From an uncultured Prevotellaceae bacterium (GTDB taxonomy: Bacteria; Bacteroidota; Bacteroidia; Bacteroidales; Bacteroidaceae), in contig CAMVIB010000003.1 in the NCBI GenBank assembly GCA_947167455.1, positions 30,600-94,599 on the forward strand: a DNA stretch of 64,000 nucleotides. The letters are read 5' to 3'. Of the stretch, positions 10,963 to 18,353 are shown one piece after another; the first letter of the stretch is position 1, and each line of letters starts with the position of its first letter. The position numbers and the translations under genes were made by a program. The notes beneath the pieces were generated by a model. It worked only from the letters and a program-made list of their open reading frames with translations. It had not been told where the DNA came from and did not search any database.

Positions 10963-11730
10963 TTAGAGCTCTTTGCCTGTTGCGGCATCGAAGGTGTAGG
11001 TTGCCGATGTCCCCTCCGTGAAGGTGCCTTCGTAGGTGATGGTGAGGTTGATTAGGCCATTCTGATTTGTTGCCAGTGTGATGGTGTTTGCCGTTGCGGC
11101 TTCCAGGGCTGCGATGGGCTTAGTTACCGTCTTTTCGCCATCGGCAGCAGTGTAGTTGATGTTGAGGGTCAGTGCCTCGCCTACTGCGAAATATGCAGTG
11201 GTGGTAGTGGGTGTGGTGGGGAATATCACATTGCGTGAACCAGCAGTTATTGTCATCGAGTTGATGGTGATGTTGTCGAACGCCGAGGCGTTGATGGTGA
11301 GACGAGCGTTCTTGGCCGTTCCGCAAGCCACGCTGGGTGTTGCCGTTCCGCCGGCAGTGACCTCGAAGGATTCAGATGTGCCAGTGTAGAAGGCATCGCC
11401 AAGACCGCCGTTTGCATCGAGGGCGGCAGCGAGGTCGGCATAGTTGGAGGCTGTGATGGTGTAGCCCGTTCCTGCACTGAATGGCGTTGTGGCCAGCTGT
11501 GCGGCGGTGCCGGAGAAGTTTGTCGTGCCGCCGCTGACGCTGACGGTCCATGTGGAGGCGTCGTCAACTGTCTGCACGGTACGTGTTGTCAGAGCGTCAT
11601 CGTTTGTGACGTTGAGTGCGATGTAACCTTTTCCGGCTTCGTTGGGAGCGAGGTTCTGGTCTTCACTGACGCAAGCAGTGAGAGCGAAGGTGGCAGCTAC
11701 TGCCACGGTGCTGAGGAATAACTTTTTCAT
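10963..11730 (-). CDS. DUF4493-like surface lipoprotein
   Basis: 255 residues. The lipobox is LTAC and the mature start CVSEDQNLAPN is almost identical to that of the first gene of the cluster (CVSEDQDLAPN, gene at 24719-25561), pointing to duplication. The DUF4493-like core shows TTRTVQTVDDASTWTVSVSG, FSAGTGYTITASNY, DAFYTGTSESFEVTAGG and ACGTAKNARLTINASAFDNI. It ends with an Ig-like strand set (LINLTITYEGTF). The gap to the next gene upstream is 75 bases, with no clear promoter seen. Function unknown. Confidence 0.8.
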   Translation of the reverse strand: MKKLFLSTVAVAATFALTACVSEDQNLAPNEAGKGYIALNVTNDDALTTRTVQTVDDASTWTVSVSGGTTNFSGTAAQLATTPFSAGTGYTITASNYADLAAALDANGGLGDAFYTGTSESFEVTAGGTATPSVACGTAKNARLTINASAFDNITINSMTITAGSRNVIFPTTPTTTTAYFAVGEALTLNINYTAADGEKTVTKPIAALEAATANTITLATNQNGLINLTITYEGTFTEGTSATYTFDAATGKEL

Positions 11731-11805
11731 GTTGTTGTGAATGGTTTGATGTTAATGTTTGTTGAATTATTGTATATATGGGGTTGATGTGCTGTCATGG
11801 GGAGT

Positions 11806-12729
11806 CTATTCGAGCACGATCTGCGTGGTAGCTCCCTCGGTGAATGTGTCATCGTATGTGATGGCGAGAACAGAAATGTTGCCTGTCGTGGGTTCCGTGC
11901 TGTTGAGTCGCACCGCGAGTCGTGTGAGGCGTCCTTTCCGCAGCGTCAGTGTGCGTGTGAGTCGCACTGTTCCGTCCCATCCTGCCGAAGCGGAAATGAT
12001 GAGCGGCACTGTCACGGTGGCCGTAGCCGGGTCAACGTTGTAGTATGCCACCGCCGTCGTAGCGGGGAAGTCGCCCGGCGTGTTAGCCTGTGCCGGTGCG
12101 GCATTATCGTCGCTGAACTTCAGGGCGCGGCTGTCGTCTGTCGTCACGGCAAAGTCAGTGAAGTAGTCTGTGAAGGCCTCGTCGAAGCTGACGCACAGCC
12201 CCGTATTAGCCATGCTGCATGGCACGGTGACGTGCGTTGTCTGTCCTCCCACCACGGCAAAAGGCTCGGAGCTTCCGGCAAATCTGCGCTCTCCCCATCC
12301 TCCGTTGTTGCTCTCGGCAGCCGTCGCGGTGATATTCTCTGCCGTCACCACGTAGCCCTCTCCGAGGGGCTGTGTGCGGTCTGCCGCCGTGATGTCGGCA
12401 AAGCGTTTATACTGCCATACCGTGCCGTCGGCATCGGTGAGCGTCACGAGGAAGTCAGAGGCCTCGACATCGGTGAGCTGTCGTGGTGCGCGTGTGTCGA
12501 TCTCGACGCCCAAGGTGTCTGTGGCGAGTCCTATGGTGAATGAGCCTTGCCCCGTCTCCGGTGCCGGCACCTCATTGAAACATGCCATGAGCAGCAATGG
12601 CAGCATGAGCATAGCCCGTTGCAGCAGCCTCGGTGAGTGATGTGGGATATAGCCATGCCGACAGGCATTGCCGCCAGGATTTGCGGCTTGGCATCCCTTA
12701 TAGTTGTTTATGGTGGTAAGAGTTATCAC
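11806..12729 (-). CDS. DUF4493 surface lipoprotein, GTG start overlapping the upstream stop
   Basis: 307 residues from a GTG at 12729, which shares GTGA with the stop of the 902-residue gene and suggests translational coupling. That start puts about 49 residues ahead of the lipobox LMAC, which is long. The ATG at 12612 would give a shorter signal peptide but without a basic n-region. The mature part has a DUF4493 layout: SFTIGLATDTLGVEIDTRA, VEASDFLVTLTDADGTV, PLGEGYVVTAENI, WGERRFAGSSEPFAVVGGQ and VPCSMANTGLCVSFDEAF. It is closely similar in order to the first 270 residues of the 902-residue protein upstream (both have WGxxRFAGxS). Function unknown. Confidence 0.78.
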   Translation of the reverse strand: MITLTTINNYKGCQAANPGGNACRHGYIPHHSPRLLQRAMLMLPLLLMACFNEVPAPETGQGSFTIGLATDTLGVEIDTRAPRQLTDVEASDFLVTLTDADGTVWQYKRFADITAADRTQPLGEGYVVTAENITATAAESNNGGWGERRFAGSSEPFAVVGGQTTHVTVPCSMANTGLCVSFDEAFTDYFTDFAVTTDDSRALKFSDDNAAPAQANTPGDFPATTAVAYYNVDPATATVTVPLIISASAGWDGTVRLTRTLTLRKGRLTRLAVRLNSTEPTTGNISVLAITYDDTFTEGATTQIVLE

Positions 12730-15434
12730 TGAGCGTATTGGAAGAAGAGTTTATATACTTTGGTGTGTGTTGCCCCGGAGCCGTAGCTTCCCTCGCATGT
12801 CACTTTGGTGACGTTGGCGTTAGCAGTGAACTGCTGGACACCGGTGTTGTGTACGTCATCGTAAGACTTCGTGTTGGTGCATTCCACAATCTGCTGGTCA
12901 CCGGCCTTGACGTTGGCAGTGGTGTTGACGGCAGCGCGGTGGAGCGCGATGTCATAGTCGAGCGACATCTTCGTGCCGGCGGGAATGTTGAACCACGTGT
13001 CGTTCTTTATGCGGTGTGGCTGGGAGAAGGAATAATTGCCGAGTCGCACATGGTCGCGGTTGAAGTCGGTGGTGCCTTTGTCGTTGCTCCATCCCGTGGC
13101 CTTCGTGGGGGGCGTGAAGTTGGCCGGTAGTCCGGTGATGCGGAATTGCTTAGACTTTGTCACGCTCTCTCCGGCGAAGTTAGCCGTGACGGCGAAGGTG
13201 TAGAGTGATCCGCTGACGGGCACATTGGTGTAGCTGGCCCACGAGGGGGCGTTGGTGGTCTCGGTGGTCGTGGTGCTCTGCCCGTTGCACGACCGTGTGA
13301 AGGTACGTGTGTAATTGGCATTCGTCATCAACGTGTTAGCCACGCTGAGTCGTGCCGAGGGGGCGTAGAAGGTGAGTCTGTCGCAGGCGTTGGCGGCATA
13401 GGCATCGCCGGCCTCATACTTCGTGTGAGCGGAGTAGCCATCCACGGTGAGCGTCAGCGTCGGTGCCGGCACGTTGAGTGCTACGCTTTTCGTCCTTGTG
13501 TCGCCGTTGCTGTCGGTGAAGGTGTAGCTCACGGTGTAGGTGCCCCTTGGCAGGAACGGCCAGCTGGCATCGGTATGGTCTGATGTGAGGTCTCCGGTGC
13601 CAGAGATGGTGCGCACGGTGGTTCCGTTGGCATTCTTGATGTCGGCGGTCCACTGCTGTCCCTCGATGGGTTCACCCTTTACCTGTACGACGGTGCCCTG
13701 CAGGACATTGTCGGCATAGACATGCGTGGCAGTCGCCGTGGGTGTGCTGATGAGGTCTATGCTGCCGAGGTCGTAGATATGTGATGGCGAGCCTCCCACA
13801 GCCGTCGTGGAGTTCTGTGTGTATGTCTTTCCCTCGCAGGCGTATGTCAGCGTGAAGTCGTCGAGGCGGACGGGTGCTGCAGCGATGTAGTATGTCCCGG
13901 CCTCGAAGGTGTTGACACGTCGCGGCGGTAGTATGGTGATTGTCTTGCTCTGTGCAGCACCGATGGTAGTGACGGGTCTGTCGCCGCTATAGTCGATGTC
14001 CATCGTGCCGGCGATGGCGGTATTGGCGGTGAGGCGTATGCTGCTTATCTTGTTTTCGGCGTAGGGTGGCACGGAGAAGCGCATCAGCTGCGTGGCGTTG
14101 TAGAAGGTGACATTATCGGGGCTTCCGTCGAGGTGCCGCTCGCCTTTCGCCACGGAGATATTGAGTGCCGAGGCTATGTTTCCTGCCACGGCATACTGCG
14201 TTGTGGGCAGTGTGGCAGCGAGTGTGGAGAGTGATGCGGCCTCCTTTGCCGATGTGCTGTATGGATAGATGGCGGCGAAGAGAGGACTTTTCTCCGTCAC
14301 GTTGCCGCTGAACTTGGCCTTGTCGCCACTGATGTTGCTGGCAGTGAAGACGTGGCGCATGGACCTGAAGTCATAGACGGCCACGGCGTCGTCGGTCTCC
14401 CATGTGATGCCGGTGTTGTCGTCGGCCATGACGGCCCGTGATGCCGGTGCGTTGAGGCGTGAGGTGGCAGCGTCGGCGACGAAGGCCTCGTGGGTGGCAT
14501 TGAACTCCGTGATGCCGTCGTCAGAGGAGATGTCATCGTCGGTGATATTGATGACCTCTGTCACGAAGACCTCTTCCTCATCGAGGGTGATGTTGAAGTC
14601 GAAGTTGCTGCGCTCGTAGTTGAGGTTGATGCGTTCTATCTTTGCCTTGCTGAGGTCGAGCTGTCCCTCCTTGACGAGCGTCTTGGGTCCTACGGCGGTG
14701 ATGGTGTATGCCACCTGGTGTGTGCCGTCGGCATCGAGGTTGAAGTATGCTGTTCGTCCCGGAGTCACGACGTCGCCCTCCTTATGTCCTGCCGTTGCAG
14801 CGTTGAAGACGATGGTGCGGTTGCCGTCGCGTATAGTGACGTCGTATGATGTGGTGAAGTATTCTGCCAAGCTCTGGTCGAAGACGACCTCGATGGCGGC
14901 GTTTGCCACTGAGCAGCCTACGTTGACGGCTGTGGTCTGGCCGGCGCGTATGGCGAAGGCGGCGCTGGTGCCGGCAAAGCGTTTCTGCCCCCAGCCGTCG
15001 TTGACGGTGACGGCCTCGGTGGTGGTGCAGTTCTCGGCCATGACGCGGTAGCCGTAGCCTGCACTGAGACTGGTGTTGAGGTTGCGCAGACGTGTGGCGG
15101 TGCGTATGGTGTCGGAGCCTTTGAGGACGGTGACGAGGAAGTTGTCGGCCTCCTCCTTGGTGATGACGGTGGTGGTGGCGCGTGTGGCGGGTGCCTCCGT
15201 GGCGGCACGTGTGGCGGCGGTGAATGTCAGCTCGAAGGTGCCTGTGCTGTCGGCGCTGATGCTGTCGGCGGCGGGTGTCGAGGGCTCTGCGGGGAGTCCG
15301 TCGGAGGTACAAGAGGCGAAGAAGAAGGGGAGGAGGGTTAGGAATAGGGGTATGAGGGCAAGGGGGGGGTGGGTCGCTGTGATACAGCGACGTACGCGAC
15401 AGAGGGTGGATGATATGATTGTGCTGCGATTCAT
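12726..15434 (-). CDS. Chimeric surface lipoprotein: DUF4493, fimbrillin-like and a C-terminal domain shared with the 603-residue protein
   Basis: 902 residues, lipobox FASC followed by TSDG. Three parts are visible. About 60-290 is a DUF4493 domain (EEADNFLVTVLKGSDTI, WGQKRFAGTSAAFAIRAGQ, VGCSVANAAIEVVFD). About 300-570 resembles the fimbrillin/Mfa-like family (TRAVMADDNTGITWETDDAV, LFAAIYPYS, ATQLMRFSVPPYAENKISSI, FEAGTYYIAAAPV, then HIYDLGSIDLI). About 575-902 is a strand-rich domain alignable with the C-terminus of the gene at 16506-18317 (WPFLPRGTYTVSYTF, ANACDRLTFYAP, VRLGNYSF, YKLFFQYAQ). The N-terminal coding region holds a palindrome (15373-15391) that is also found in the PCMD gene at 18354. 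A 342-base gap filled by array D separates it from the next gene upstream. Confidence 0.8.
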   Translation of the reverse strand: MNRSTIISSTLCRVRRCITATHPPLALIPLFLTLLPFFFASCTSDGLPAEPSTPAADSISADSTGTFELTFTAATRAATEAPATRATTTVITKEEADNFLVTVLKGSDTIRTATRLRNLNTSLSAGYGYRVMAENCTTTEAVTVNDGWGQKRFAGTSAAFAIRAGQTTAVNVGCSVANAAIEVVFDQSLAEYFTTSYDVTIRDGNRTIVFNAATAGHKEGDVVTPGRTAYFNLDADGTHQVAYTITAVGPKTLVKEGQLDLSKAKIERINLNYERSNFDFNITLDEEEVFVTEVINITDDDISSDDGITEFNATHEAFVADAATSRLNAPASRAVMADDNTGITWETDDAVAVYDFRSMRHVFTASNISGDKAKFSGNVTEKSPLFAAIYPYSTSAKEAASLSTLAATLPTTQYAVAGNIASALNISVAKGERHLDGSPDNVTFYNATQLMRFSVPPYAENKISSIRLTANTAIAGTMDIDYSGDRPVTTIGAAQSKTITILPPRRVNTFEAGTYYIAAAPVRLDDFTLTYACEGKTYTQNSTTAVGGSPSHIYDLGSIDLISTPTATATHVYADNVLQGTVVQVKGEPIEGQQWTADIKNANGTTVRTISGTGDLTSDHTDASWPFLPRGTYTVSYTFTDSNGDTRTKSVALNVPAPTLTLTVDGYSAHTKYEAGDAYAANACDRLTFYAPSARLSVANTLMTNANYTRTFTRSCNGQSTTTTETTNAPSWASYTNVPVSGSLYTFAVTANFAGESVTKSKQFRITGLPANFTPPTKATGWSNDKGTTDFNRDHVRLGNYSFSQPHRIKNDTWFNIPAGTKMSLDYDIALHRAAVNTTANVKAGDQQIVECTNTKSYDDVHNTGVQQFTANANVTKVTCEGSYGSGATHTKVYKLFFQYAQ
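15373..15391 (-). repeat. Palindromic hairpin inside a signal-peptide coding region, copy 1
   Basis: GTCGCTGT-GAT-ACAGCGAC, a perfect 8-bp stem with a three-base loop. The same layout with compensatory changes is at 20068-20086, and both are followed by TACGCGACRGAGGG. Confidence 0.75.
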
Positions 15435-15449
15435 AGGCTATTTGAATTC

Positions 15450-15772
15450 ATAGGCTATTGGGGGAGAGGCTCTGGGGGAAAGATTATTGGGGAGAGGCTT
15501 GGGGGGAAGATTATTGGGGAGAGGCTTGGGGGGGGAAGATTATTGGGGAGAGGCTTGGGGGGAAGATTATTAGGGAGAGGCTTGGGGGGAAGATTATTGG
15601 GGAGAGGCTTTGGAGGGGATTATTGGGGAGGCTTTGGGGGGAAGATTATTGGGGAGAGGCTTGGGGGAAGATTATTGGGGAGAGGCTTGGGGGAAGATTA
15701 ATGGGGAGAGGCTCTGGGGGGAAGATTATTGGGGAGAGGCTTGGGGGAAGATTATTGGGGAGAGGCTTTAGG
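15450..15772. repeat. Tandem array D, about 26 bp G-rich units
   Basis: About twelve units of 25-29 bp made of GGGGAGAGGCTTGGGG followed by GAAGATTATT, with length changes mostly in the G-runs. It fills the space between the 902-residue gene start and the stop of the next lipoprotein gene. The + strand has many runs of four or more G, so quadruplex formation is possible. A transcript of the minus-strand operon would carry a C-rich copy. Confidence 0.95.
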
Positions 15773-15776
15773 GGGC

Positions 15777-16502
15777 TTACAGACTGATGTTGGTGTCGCC
15801 GGTCTCCATGTCGTCGGTGATGATGATATCTACGCCTCCGGTGTTGGCACTCGTGGCGTATGAGTATTTCACTGTGAAGCACTTGCCTGTCTCCACATCG
15901 GGGAAGTCAATTGCCGAGTGTGCGTGAGTGATGCCGTCGGCGTTAGTGGCACGCATGGCGTATGAGAATCCTCCGTCGTCGGTGGTGAAGAATGCCTTCT
16001 GGGTGTCGGTGATGGCAAAGGTCCGTGAGCCGCTTGCGAGGGTGAAGGTGTATGCCGTGAAGAGGTCGTGGAAGTGTTCCGGAAGTTTCAGTGCCACGGC
16101 ATAGTTGGTAGCCGGCACATCGAGCTTGAGTCTGAACACCATGTCGTCCTGCATCTCGAAGGTGGTCTCGGCATAGTAGCATGCCTCGCCTCTTCCGCTG
16201 TTGGCCGTCTGCCATGAGTCCTGATTGTCGGTGTATGCCCGCAGACGGAAAGCTCCGGGTACGAGTACGATCTTCGCCGGCACCTGCCCCGGTGCATAGT
16301 GGTTGATGAGGTCGCCCTCGTCGTCGAAGATATCTACGCAGAGGTCGTTATCCACGGCACGTGTGGCGACAGGCACCTGGCGTCCTGCCCTCGTGAGCTG
16401 GAGTTCGAGCACAGCCTGTCCTGCGCTGATGTCCGTCTCACTCTGGCATGAGGTGAGCATCGCGATACACATTATTATATATATATATATCCGTCTGTCC
16501 AT
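15777..16502 (-). CDS. DUF4493-like surface lipoprotein
   Basis: 241 residues, lipobox LTSC then QSETD. The core follows the family order: AVLELQLTRAGRQVPVATRA, VDIFDDEGDLINHY, IVLVPGAFRLRAY, GEACYYAETTFEMQDDMVF, LKLDVPATNYAVALKLPEHF and ALASGSRTFAIT-like strands. It ends at a TAA touching array D. It starts three bases from the stop of the 603-residue gene, so the two are certainly one transcriptional unit. Function unknown. Confidence 0.8.
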   Translation of the reverse strand: MDRRIYIYIIMCIAMLTSCQSETDISAGQAVLELQLTRAGRQVPVATRAVDNDLCVDIFDDEGDLINHYAPGQVPAKIVLVPGAFRLRAYTDNQDSWQTANSGRGEACYYAETTFEMQDDMVFRLKLDVPATNYAVALKLPEHFHDLFTAYTFTLASGSRTFAITDTQKAFFTTDDGGFSYAMRATNADGITHAHSAIDFPDVETGKCFTVKYSYATSANTGGVDIIITDDMETGDTNISL

Positions 16503-16505
16503 GTA

Positions 16506-18317
16506 TTAATATGTGGCGTATTTGAATGTGAGGGAATAGACGTGCGAGCATGTCTGCCCGGCACCGTAGTCGTTGTAGCAACGTATTGTGGTGATGTATG
16601 CTCCGTCGTCGTGGAACGTGTCCGTCGTGCCGGAGTAGAGGTGATCGGTATCGCGGAACGGCGTCCCGTCCTCGTCATATCGCAGGATCTCGGTCTGTCC
16701 GGCGCTGATGGTGAGGTATGTGCCCACGGTGAGCGTGTGCACGTTGACACTGTAGTCGGCGCAGAAGTATGTTGCCGGGGGCAGGCATATCGACGTCGTT
16801 GTCTGTATGTACTGGCTTCCTGTGCTGAGGTGTCCGAGTCGCACATCGTTCTCGAACCACTTTACGCCTCCCGACGCATCCCACTCCTCATGGTTCTGCA
16901 GGTCGAGCGAGTACGGCAGTCCCGTTATGATGAGATTCGTCTGAGCCGTAGCGCTGACGTTGTCGAACGTGGCATTGATGCGCAGGACATGCGGTTCTCT
17001 CTGCACGGCCTGTCCGGTAAGGTTGCCGGGTGCATAGTCGTTGACTCCGGCCGGGACGTCGCCTGTCGCGCCGTCGTAGGTGTATGTGAAGGTGTAGCCA
17101 TAGTTGTCGTTGACGAGGAGTGCAGTGCTGACGTTGAGGGCTGCCCTGGGCTCATAGACGGTGAGTCGGTCGCAGGCGTTGGCGGCGTCGATGTCTCCTT
17201 CGAGGTACTTGGAGTATGATGTGTAGCCTCCCACGGCGACGCGTATGTCGGGTGCCGGGACGTTGAAGTCCCGGCTGCTGGCCATGTTGGCCGTGCCGTC
17301 GTCGGCGATGAGGTAGTATGTCGCCTTGTACTTACCCTGCGGTAGGTATGGCCATGACGCGTTGTTATTCCAGTCGGAGGACAGTGCTCCCGTTCCCTCC
17401 ACGGCTCGCACCGTCGTTCCAGCTGCGTTGGTGATGACGGCTCTCCACTTCATGCCGGGGTAGCTCTCCGTGATGATGAGGTTCGTGCCTACGAGGTTGC
17501 CGTTGACATCATATTGGTGCATGGGCAGCACCATTGCCACCGGCAGCCACGACAGCGGTATCGTCTCGTCGAGTGTAAGTTCCTGCATTTCCACCTTTGC
17601 TATGGCCACTGTAAGAGCACTCTCGGGGTCGGGGAGCGTGAGTGTTATGATGGCATGGTCTTGTGCGCAGAGCGTTGCCGGCAGTGTGGTGCTCTTGAGG
17701 ACGGTCTGCACCTCGCGGTCGTTCTCGAGTTTGAGCTTTCCCCAGAATCGCAGTGTCACGTCGCTGCCGTCGCGCACATAGACGCTCTTCTGCGGTTCCT
17801 CTTTGGTGATGGGAATGGAGAAGTTGCCCACGCCGACGTAGAGTGCATAGTCGCTGTAGAAGCGGTCGAAGCGTTGCCTCTCTGCCTCGTCGATGCCAAA
17901 GACCACGGAGACGAGGGCGTTTCCCACCGTTGCTGTGAGGTTGACGTCGGTGACCTCGTCGGGCAGCACCGTTGCCGCCTGCGATGCCACGTAGTAAGGC
18001 TTATCCACGGCGAGTAGTGCGTTCTCGCCGTAGTATGCCTTGACGGTATATTCGCCCACGGGCAGCGTTATCTCGTCGGTGGTATATGGTCCGACATAGA
18101 CCTCACGTCCGACAGAGCTGGTGACAGAGAGCATGAAGTCGGCGGCCGTGGGTGCTCCGAGCTGTGCCGGTGTGGAACGTGTCTGCGTACAGATGTCCGC
18201 CAGCGACAGTCGCAGCGTGCCCTGTCTGTCGTCCTGCATGTCGAGGTCGGCAGTGCATGATGCCATGCCCATGGTGAGTGTTGCTATCAGAAGCCTTAAT
18301 GTGTATCGTAGTGTCAT
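16506..18317 (-). CDS. DUF4493 surface lipoprotein with the shared C-terminal domain
   Basis: 603 residues, lipobox MASC then TADLD. About 30-290 is DUF4493 (TLRLSLADICTQTRS, AADFMLSVTSSVGREVY, ITLPVGEYTVKAYYG, DKPYYVASQAATVLPDEV, NLTATVGNALVSVVFG). About 290-603 matches the C-terminal domain of the 902-residue protein (WPYLPQGKYKATYYL, ANACDRLTVYEP, NDVRLGHLSTG, a PPATYFCADYSVNVHTL segment, and the end YSLTFKYATY). The shared domain ends in an aromatic strand. Its paired occurrence in one cluster suggests a surface-assembly or ligand-binding role, but no function is known. Confidence 0.8.
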   Translation of the reverse strand: MTLRYTLRLLIATLTMGMASCTADLDMQDDRQGTLRLSLADICTQTRSTPAQLGAPTAADFMLSVTSSVGREVYVGPYTTDEITLPVGEYTVKAYYGENALLAVDKPYYVASQAATVLPDEVTDVNLTATVGNALVSVVFGIDEAERQRFDRFYSDYALYVGVGNFSIPITKEEPQKSVYVRDGSDVTLRFWGKLKLENDREVQTVLKSTTLPATLCAQDHAIITLTLPDPESALTVAIAKVEMQELTLDETIPLSWLPVAMVLPMHQYDVNGNLVGTNLIITESYPGMKWRAVITNAAGTTVRAVEGTGALSSDWNNNASWPYLPQGKYKATYYLIADDGTANMASSRDFNVPAPDIRVAVGGYTSYSKYLEGDIDAANACDRLTVYEPRAALNVSTALLVNDNYGYTFTYTYDGATGDVPAGVNDYAPGNLTGQAVQREPHVLRINATFDNVSATAQTNLIITGLPYSLDLQNHEEWDASGGVKWFENDVRLGHLSTGSQYIQTTTSICLPPATYFCADYSVNVHTLTVGTYLTISAGQTEILRYDEDGTPFRDTDHLYSGTTDTFHDDGAYITTIRCYNDYGAGQTCSHVYSLTFKYATY

Positions 18318-18353
18318 TATTGGAGGCTGTATGGTGATGGCCAGCGTGAGTGG

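Noticed and set aside
15458..15787. Open frame across array D
   Set aside because: It is a translation of the tandem repeat and has no independent coding evidence.
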